In this document: positions 58,377 through 64,000 of the stretch, piece after piece
Layout: every line of letters begins with the position of its first letter
Numbering within the stretch: position 1 is the first letter of the stretch
Assembly (NCBI GenBank): GCA_964473525.1
Contig: CAYYPK010000006.1
Coordinates: 230,356-294,355 of the forward strand
Reading direction: 5' to 3'
DNA length: 64,000 nucleotides
Source of the DNA: GCA-2687025 sp964473525
GTDB lineage: Bacteria > Poribacteria > WGA-4E > GCA-2687025
Notes under the pieces: model-generated
Told to the model about the DNA's origin: nothing
Database searches by the model: none
Seen by the model: only the letters and a program-made list of their open reading frames with translations
Made by a program: the position numbers and the translations under genes

Positions 58377-58508
58377 GTCATGCTGAGGAGCCGAAGGCGA
58401 CGAAGCATCTCGGGTACGCCGGCCACCGCGCGTCGTCAACGGCGGAGTAGCCTCCCGAGAGTGGCTCCCTTGCCCGGGAAGATGCTTCGCGTCGCTCCGC
58501 GTGCCATC
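58377..58508. repeat. REP-like imperfect inverted repeat
   Basis: The left arm at 58377-58414 (TGTCATGCTGAGG-AGCCGAAG, then GACGAAGCATCTCGG) and the right arm at 58474-58508 (complement containing GACGCGAAGCATCTTCCC) face each other across ~60 bases. The TGTCATGCTGAG...GAAGCATCT wording is a widespread intergenic repeat type in bacteria. The 58270-58618 spacer between the convergent TPR and giant surface-protein genes otherwise holds no gene. Confidence 0.6.
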
Positions 58509-58618
58509 ACCGGGCCGCGAGCCTGTTCCACGTCGGCGGCCACCAGTTGATGGTGAGCACGCCCCGCGCAGCCGGGCGCCTTGCGTCTAGCCCCGGTGGG
58601 GTCCATCCGCGTCACCGG

Positions 58619-61600
58619 CTACTTGCGGATGACCATCTGGCGCATGCTCCGCTCGTCGCCGACCGCCAACTCGTAGAAGTACTGACCGCTGCTTACCGGC
58701 TCGCCGACGGCGTTCTTACCGTCCCAACGCGCGGCGTCGGCACGCGCTACGTGGTGTCCCGCCGCCCGATGCCCCAGGTCCAGCGTGCGCACGAGCGCCC
58801 CGCCGATGTCGTAGATGCGGATCGTCGCCTCGGACGCCGTCGTGAGCGTGAACGGAATCCACGTCTCGGGGTTGAACGGGTTCGGGTAGTTCGCCAGCAG
58901 CTGTGTCGTCCTCGGTCGCGCGTCCATGGCCACGATGGCGGACGCGTTCGCTCCGTCAAGCCGCGTGACACGTCGCAGGCTACTCGTGTCGAGTCGGTAC
59001 CCCTCGCGGGTCACGAGATCGAACGCCAGGTCGTCTCCCTCGCGCGCGACGCTGTCGCGGTCGTCGCTAACGAACGTCACGCCATACCGCCCAGCGCCGA
59101 GACCGGCGGCTTCGGCTGTCTCGCCGGTCCGCAGGTTGCGCACGTTCAGACGCACGTCCGTCGGCACGGTCGTGTCGGAAGATAGCTCGACGCCCACGGC
59201 GAACATCCACGGAGCGTCGCGGCTCGCGTCCATCACCGGCGCCGTCAGAAGTTGATCGGCGACCGCATCGCCCAGAGGCAGCCCTTCCAGCGTGAACGAC
59301 GTCGCCGCGGGCATGTTGACGATGTACGCGAGTCCGGCTTCCAGCGAGAAGTCGGACCCGAACGCTATCGCGCCGTCGCGCCCGATGGCGGAGGCGAAGT
59401 CGCCGTTGACCGCCTGGGTCACCACCGACGCCCCGAGGCTGACGAGATGGCTCGCCAGCGGGCCGCCAGCGGCGTCGCTGACGTTATATGTGTCCGTGCC
59501 GTCCGTGAGGAACAGCGGGTCCAGCGTGAGCGAGAACAGGCTCGGGCCGGCGGGCAGGTCGTAGACGAACTCGCGCGCCTCGGTATGCACGTCTCGGCCG
59601 ACGCCAAACAGCGCGTCGGCGCCAACGAAGGAGTCCAGGAGCGCCCCGCCTTCGTCCGCCAACGCGACGTAGACGTTGTACGCCTGACCGTCGATGAGGC
59701 CGTCGATGGTAGCGGTCGTGCCGGATTCCACGAGCGTGCCGTCGTACGGGTCGCTAGTGTCGAACTCCGCGCCGAGCTTCCAGCGCCACGTGCCCGAGTG
59801 GTGCGCCGTTTCGATCGCGATGTCCACCGACGTCGTTCCCGACGCGTAGCTGCCGCCGTCAGCAGGCGTGAGAATCGTGACCGTCGTCGGCTCGTCGTTG
59901 TCGAGGATCGTCGCCAACGCCTGACCGTCGGTGAGCGTCGCATCCGTGGCGTTCCGAAGGCTGAGGATAAACGTCTCGTCGTCTTCGGGGTCGGTGTCGT
60001 CCGTCACCGGCACGGTGATGTCGGCCGAAGTGACGCCCGCGGCGATCGTGAGCGTGCCCGACACGCTGTCGTAGTCGTCGCCAGCGTTCGCGTCGACGTT
60101 CGCCGTAGCGTAGCCGACGGTGACATCGGCGCTCGTCGCGCCCGAGAGCGACACCACGAACGTGAACGAGCCGTCTCCCTCGGAGCCCGTGACGTCGTCC
60201 ACCGACAGGGACGGCACTGGGTCGTCGTTCGTGATGGTCGCGGCGACGGCATCCGCGTCGGCTGTCACGCCTCTGCCCGTCGGGCTACTCAGGGACACCG
60301 AGAACGTCTCGTCCAGCTCGTGGATGGCGTCGTCGACGAGCGTCACCGAGATGGTTGCCGTCGTCTCGCCAGCCGCGAACGTCGCTGCGCCTGACGCCGA
60401 CGTGTAGTCCTCGTCCGTGACTGCCGTCCCGTCGCTCGTGGAGTAGTCGACCGTGACCGTCTGCTCGGAGTCGCCGGATAGTGTGAGTGTCAGGTCGAGC
60501 GTCCCGTCGGCTTCGGCCGCTGAGGCCGTCGCGACGGTCGCCACGATGTCGTCGTTGTCCAGGATCGTGCCGGTCAGCGTCGAGGTGGCCAGGGACACGC
60601 TTGGCCCCGTCGGGTCCGAGAGCGTGACCGTGACCGTTTCGTCTGGCTCGTTCGTGGAGTCCCCCGTCACGTCGACCACGATCTCCGCGGTCGTCTCGCC
60701 CGCTGGGAAGGACAGCGTGCCTGACGTAGCCGCGCCGATGTCCGTCGTCAGGTCGGCGGGTGATGTGTCGCCGGCCGTGACCGCGTAGTCCACGGTGACT
60801 TCGGAGCCGCTGGCGCGCGAGAGAGTCACGGGGAAGCTCAGCGTCACGTCCGCCGAGTCGCCCTCTGTCACTTCCGCGTCCGCTGCCGTGATCGACAGGC
60901 TGTCGTCGTCGACGATGGATGCCGTGGCCAGGTCGTTACCGAGCGTCACGCCGCGCGCGACGACGTTCGACAGCGTCAAGCCGAACGTCTCCGTGTCCTC
61001 GTTGATGTCGTCGGGCAGGAGAGCCACGTCGACGGTCGCGGTGGTTTCGCCCGCAGCGATGGTCAGTGTACCGCTGGCGGCCGTGTAGTCGGCGCCAGCA
61101 GCCGCCTCGCCGTCGCTGGTGACGTAGTCGACGGTGATGTCCTGCTCGCTCTCGCCCGAGAGGGTCAGGACGAACGCCGCCGCCGACGCTGTCGCGTCGT
61201 CCTCCGTGACGCTCACGTCGGCCACGGTGATCGTGATGTCGTCGTCGTCAGTGATCGTGACGACCGCAGACGCTGTCGCTATGTCTGCCTCCGTAGCCGC
61301 CGAGAGTGTGACCGTGAACCTCTCGTCGTCTTCGTTGAGCGTGTCGTCCGTCACGGAGACGTCGATCGTAGCTGTCAGATCGCCGGCTGCGATTGTCAGC
61401 GTGCCAGACGCCGTCGTGTAATCCGCCCCGGCGAACGCGAGGTCGTCCGCGGTGACGTAGTCGACCGTGACGTCCGAGTCGCTGGCGTTCGACATGGACA
61501 CCGTGAGCGTGGCGGTTCCAGCCTCGTCGACGGTCACATCCGCGATGTCGAGGGTCGGAATCGCGTCGTCGTTCGTGATCGTGGCGATGCCTTGCGCGTC

Positions 61601-64000
61601 ATCCAGCACCGCGCCGGACGCCGCGGACAGGTCCAGGAAGAACGTGTCGTCCGCCTCGTAGACGCTGTCGCCCTGCACGGTGATGGAGACCGTCTGCGTT
61701 ACCGCGCCAGCGTCGAACGTCAACGTGCCGAAGTCGGCCGTGTAGTCCTCGCCAACGACTGCCGTGTCCGCTGCCGTGCCGTAGTCCACCGTGACGGCCG
61801 AATCCGAAGCCGACGCCATCGTGACCGTGAACGTGGCGGTGGTCGTTGACCCGTCGTCACCCTCCGTGACGGTGACATCGTCGACCGACAACCTCGGCAG
61901 GCTGCCCACCACGAGGTAAACCGTCGCCGGGTCGGAGTACTGCGCGCCGTCGTACGCCACGAACTCGAACGAGTCCTCCCCGTCGTACCCGGTCGGCGGC
62001 GTGTATGTCGCCGTGGCCGCGTTGTCGCTTGTGTCGGCGTCCGCCAAAGTCACGCTACCCGAGGCTCCCGTGGTCAGCGTGTCCACGTACGACGCGCCAT
62101 CCCACAGGTAGAACGTCACGGTCTCGGTGTCCACGTCCGTCGCGGTGAGACCGATGTCTAGCGTCTCGTCCTCCACGGCGTCGTACGAGCCCCTCGGCGC
62201 CGTCGCCACCGGCGCGTCGTCCACCGCGCTTACCGTGACGGTGAAGTCCTGCGAGTACGTGTTGACGCTTGGCGCGGTGGCGTCGCCGTCGTCGGTCGCC
62301 GTGACCGTGACGACCACGGTCCCACTCGCGTCCGTCGCCGGCGTGACCGTGATGTCGGCCGTGTCCCCGGATTGGGTCACCGACGGCTCATCGATAACGG
62401 TACCATCCGCCGCGCTCACAGTGATCGTCACGGTCTGGCCAGACTCGTCGTCGCCGCCACCCGGGCTGATGTTCGTGACTGTGACGACCGCCGCGCCGCT
62501 GTCCTCGTCGATCGTGACGTCCGCTATCGCGTCGAACGACGGGGCGTCGTTCGTCGAGCCCACGGTGACGTTCACAGTCGCTGGGTCGCTGGTGTCTTCC
62601 CCGTCGCTGGCCACGAACTGGAACGTGTCCACGCCTGAGAACTGAGCTGCCGGCGTGTATGTAGCGACGTACGGGGCGTCGCCCGGGGTATCCGAGCTGC
62701 CCGACAGTTGTATGGCGTCGATCTCTTCGGAGGCCGACAGGTCGTGGTCGCCGTCGACCCACACGCGGAGGCCGTTGACCAGGTAGTCGGTTCGCGCCCA
62801 CGTGACGACGAAGTCGGACAGGACACCGTTGGTCGAGGTGTCCGTGCCAGACCACACTGTCGTGTACCCGCCGGACGTGTCGATGGCGTCGATCTGGAAC
62901 ACGCCGCCAGATCCCCACGACTCGCGTACGGACGCGCCGTCCGCGTACACCGCCGTGTCGTACGCAACCGCGATGTACTCCACCGTCCCGTTCGACGACG
63001 ACGCCGACCACGCGGTGCCGAAGTCGCCATACGAGTTGGTGTCCGGCTCTCCGAGCGCCTGCGCGGCGCCCCAGCTCCCAGAACTGTATTCGCTGCTCGC
63101 GTCCACGACGGACGTTGCGTATTGGTCCAGGTACGTCTCGTCTGGCGCGTCGATGGTGAGGGTTACGGATCCGCCATTGGCGGTCGTCAGGCTCTCCGCA
63201 ATGCCTGAGCCGTCGTACAGGTCGAAGGTCAACGAATCGCCGTCGGGGTCCGTGCCCGTCAGGGTGATGTCGACCGCGGCGTCCTCCTCCGTCGTGACGC
63301 TCTGCGCGTCCGCGGTCGGCCCGTCGTTGGTGGCAGTGATGACGACGTAGAAGTCCTGCGAGAAGCTGTCCTGCCCGCCGTCCGAGACGCCGCCATCGTC
63401 CACGACCGCGAGCGAAACAGTCACGGCGCCAACCGCGTCGGCAGTGGGAGAGAGAGTCAGCGTGCGCGTCGTCCCGGAACCCGTAACCGTCGGGTCGGGC
63501 AGGATCGACGTGTCACTGCTGTACGCCGTGAACGTCAGCGACTGCGACGCCTCATCGTCGCCTCCGCCCGTGGCGACGCCCGTCACGGTGACATCCGTGG
63601 ACAGGTCGTCCTCGGCCAGTGTGACAGTGGACACCGTGTCGAACCACGGCGCGTCGTTGATGCCGGTAACGGTGACGACGAAGCTCGTCGAGACCGAGTT
63701 GACGGACGGCGACGTGCCGTCTCCGTCATCGGAGACGGTCACCGTGATGATGGCATCGCCCGCCGCGTCGAACTCGGGAGTCAGCGTGAGTTCCCACGCG
63801 CTGCCCGAGCCTGCGACCGCCGGGTCGCCGATGAGGGACGGAGTGTCGCTCGTGGCCGTCACGGACAGCGTCTGCGTAGACTCGTCGTCGCCGCCACCGA
63901 CGCCCGCCCCGGTAACAGACACGGTGAAGGCTGCGTCGTCTTCGTACACGACCACGTCGGCGGGCGTGTCAACGATGGGAGCGTCGTTGACGGCGTCCAC
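58619..64000 (-). CDS. Giant repetitive surface protein, C-terminal 1793 residues (N-terminus outside window)
   Basis: Residues are numbered from the window edge. Residues ~1-220 and ~455-690 are cadherin/VCBS-like repeats, each opening (T/V)NDAP or similar and ending VTVT, with acidic calcium-binding-type loops. Residues ~295-440 hold a discoidin-like insert (CUB/F5_8-like, EPDTNSYGDFGTAWS). From ~735 to ~1440 there are six Calx-beta domains (VTVTEGDDG, VDYGTAADTAVVGEDYT, FLDLS...IATITNDD). An FN3-like domain follows (~1445-1530), then a ~170-residue region and a FlgD-type end (~1695-1793: LLANYPNPFNPETWIPFTL, IRIYDIGGALVRTLDLG, RWDGKNAVGEPV, MRQMVIRK). The composition is Thr/Asp/Val-rich, as in calcium-stabilised adhesins. 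It is probably exported and surface-displayed, with the last domain acting as a sorting or anchoring element. Confidence 0.88.
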   Translation of the reverse strand: MDAVNDAPIVDTPADVVVYEDDAAFTVSVTGAGVGGGDDESTQTLSVTATSDTPSLIGDPAVAGSGSAWELTLTPEFDAAGDAIITVTVSDDGDGTSPSVNSVSTSFVVTVTGINDAPWFDTVSTVTLAEDDLSTDVTVTGVATGGGDDEASQSLTFTAYSSDTSILPDPTVTGSGTTRTLTLSPTADAVGAVTVSLAVVDDGGVSDGGQDSFSQDFYVVITATNDGPTADAQSVTTEEDAAVDITLTGTDPDGDSLTFDLYDGSGIAESLTTANGGSVTLTIDAPDETYLDQYATSVVDASSEYSSGSWGAAQALGEPDTNSYGDFGTAWSASSSNGTVEYIAVAYDTAVYADGASVRESWGSGGVFQIDAIDTSGGYTTVWSGTDTSTNGVLSDFVVTWARTDYLVNGLRVWVDGDHDLSASEEIDAIQLSGSSDTPGDAPYVATYTPAAQFSGVDTFQFVASDGEDTSDPATVNVTVGSTNDAPSFDAIADVTIDEDSGAAVVTVTNISPGGGDDESGQTVTITVSAADGTVIDEPSVTQSGDTADITVTPATDASGTVVVTVTATDDGDATAPSVNTYSQDFTVTVSAVDDAPVATAPRGSYDAVEDETLDIGLTATDVDTETVTFYLWDGASYVDTLTTGASGSVTLADADTSDNAATATYTPPTGYDGEDSFEFVAYDGAQYSDPATVYLVVGSLPRLSVDDVTVTEGDDGSTTTATFTVTMASASDSAVTVDYGTAADTAVVGEDYTADFGTLTFDAGAVTQTVSITVQGDSVYEADDTFFLDLSAASGAVLDDAQGIATITNDDAIPTLDIADVTVDEAGTATLTVSMSNASDSDVTVDYVTADDLAFAGADYTTASGTLTIAAGDLTATIDVSVTDDTLNEDDERFTVTLSAATEADIATASAVVTITDDDDITITVADVSVTEDDATASAAAFVLTLSGESEQDITVDYVTSDGEAAAGADYTAASGTLTIAAGETTATVDVALLPDDINEDTETFGLTLSNVVARGVTLGNDLATASIVDDDSLSITAADAEVTEGDSADVTLSFPVTLSRASGSEVTVDYAVTAGDTSPADLTTDIGAATSGTLSFPAGETTAEIVVDVTGDSTNEPDETVTVTLSDPTGPSVSLATSTLTGTILDNDDIVATVATASAAEADGTLDLTLTLSGDSEQTVTVDYSTSDGTAVTDEDYTSASGAATFAAGETTATISVTLVDDAIHELDETFSVSLSSPTGRGVTADADAVAATITNDDPVPSLSVDDVTGSEGDGSFTFVVSLSGATSADVTVGYATANVDANAGDDYDSVSGTLTIAAGVTSADITVPVTDDTDPEDDETFILSLRNATDATLTDGQALATILDNDEPTTVTILTPADGGSYASGTTSVDIAIETAHHSGTWRWKLGAEFDTSDPYDGTLVESGTTATIDGLIDGQAYNVYVALADEGGALLDSFVGADALFGVGRDVHTEAREFVYDLPAGPSLFSLTLDPLFLTDGTDTYNVSDAAGGPLASHLVSLGASVVTQAVNGDFASAIGRDGAIAFGSDFSLEAGLAYIVNMPAATSFTLEGLPLGDAVADQLLTAPVMDASRDAPWMFAVGVELSSDTTVPTDVRLNVRNLRTGETAEAAGLGAGRYGVTFVSDDRDSVAREGDDLAFDLVTREGYRLDTSSLRRVTRLDGANASAIVAMDARPRTTQLLANYPNPFNPETWIPFTLTTASEATIRIYDIGGALVRTLDLGHRAAGHHVARADAARWDGKNAVGEPVSSGQYFYELAVGDERSMRQMVIRK

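Noticed and set aside
59252..60394. 380-codon plus-strand frame opposite the giant surface protein
   Set aside because: It is an Arg/Val-rich shadow of the Calx-beta coding sequence, without a ribosome-binding site or domain.

Overview
This is a GC-rich bacterial window (about 65% by eye). I think it comes from an uncultured bacterium of the Candidatus Poribacteria / FCB-like kind. Pointers seen in the sequence are: three secreted proteins ending in a FlgD-like domain with NPFNPETW-type motifs; six secreted proteins ending in a short D-x-x-G-K-L-x-T-T-W-G-x-I-K tag; two phytanoyl-CoA-dioxygenase-like proteins; and an archaeal-type GGGP synthase, which is known from FCB-superphylum bacteria. 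No rRNA, tRNA, CRISPR array or intact mobile element was seen. Two runs of N (1295-1304, 21731-21769) and several frameshifts mark the sequence as draft quality.

Layout. 1-9.1 kb (+): a tandem, partly decayed array of one cassette, made of a YCF48/Asp-box propeller protein, a ~590-aa protein of unknown function, and a short fibre-tip-like protein. A larger Asp-box/FlgD protein follows. 9.1-10.1 kb (+): a THUMP-type RNA methyltransferase broken by a frameshift; a piece of its 5' end recurs near 1.1 kb. 10.1-24.5 kb (-): a fuculokinase-like gene with TPR and small partners; three small membrane proteins; a histidine kinase/NtrC-type regulator pair followed by a four-repeat lipoprotein behind a consensus sigma-54 promoter; an S9 peptidase with a PhyH protein; two NTF2-like envelope proteins.

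24.8-30 kb: an EF-G paralogue with altered G motifs, a SAM methyltransferase, a cupredoxin-like lipoprotein beside a cytochrome c, and an orphan excisionase-like HTH protein. 30-35 kb (-): a BlaI repressor and a BlaR1-like M56 protease whose outer sensor is a TolB-type propeller plus a C-type lectin domain. BlaI-type operators lie in front of blaI and in front of a 43-aa membrane protein and a 478-aa pentapeptide-repeat protein. This looks like a complete signal-controlled regulon without a beta-lactamase and is the best candidate for an undescribed system. 35.4-42.6 kb: secreted proteins (HExxH metallopeptidase, paired lipoproteins, CBM-like, two DUF1349-like, LamG).

42.8-49 kb (+): the housekeeping set rplU-rpmA-obg-proB-proA-nadD plus an APH-like kinase, with a good sigma-70 promoter. 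49-58.3 kb: heparinase II/III-like lyase, gpmA, GGGP synthase, a nitrilase-family amidase, a PhyH protein, and a tightly overlapping YibE/F-YibE/F-TPR operon. 58.6-64 kb (-): the C-terminal 1793 residues of a giant cadherin-like/Calx-beta surface protein that runs off the window.
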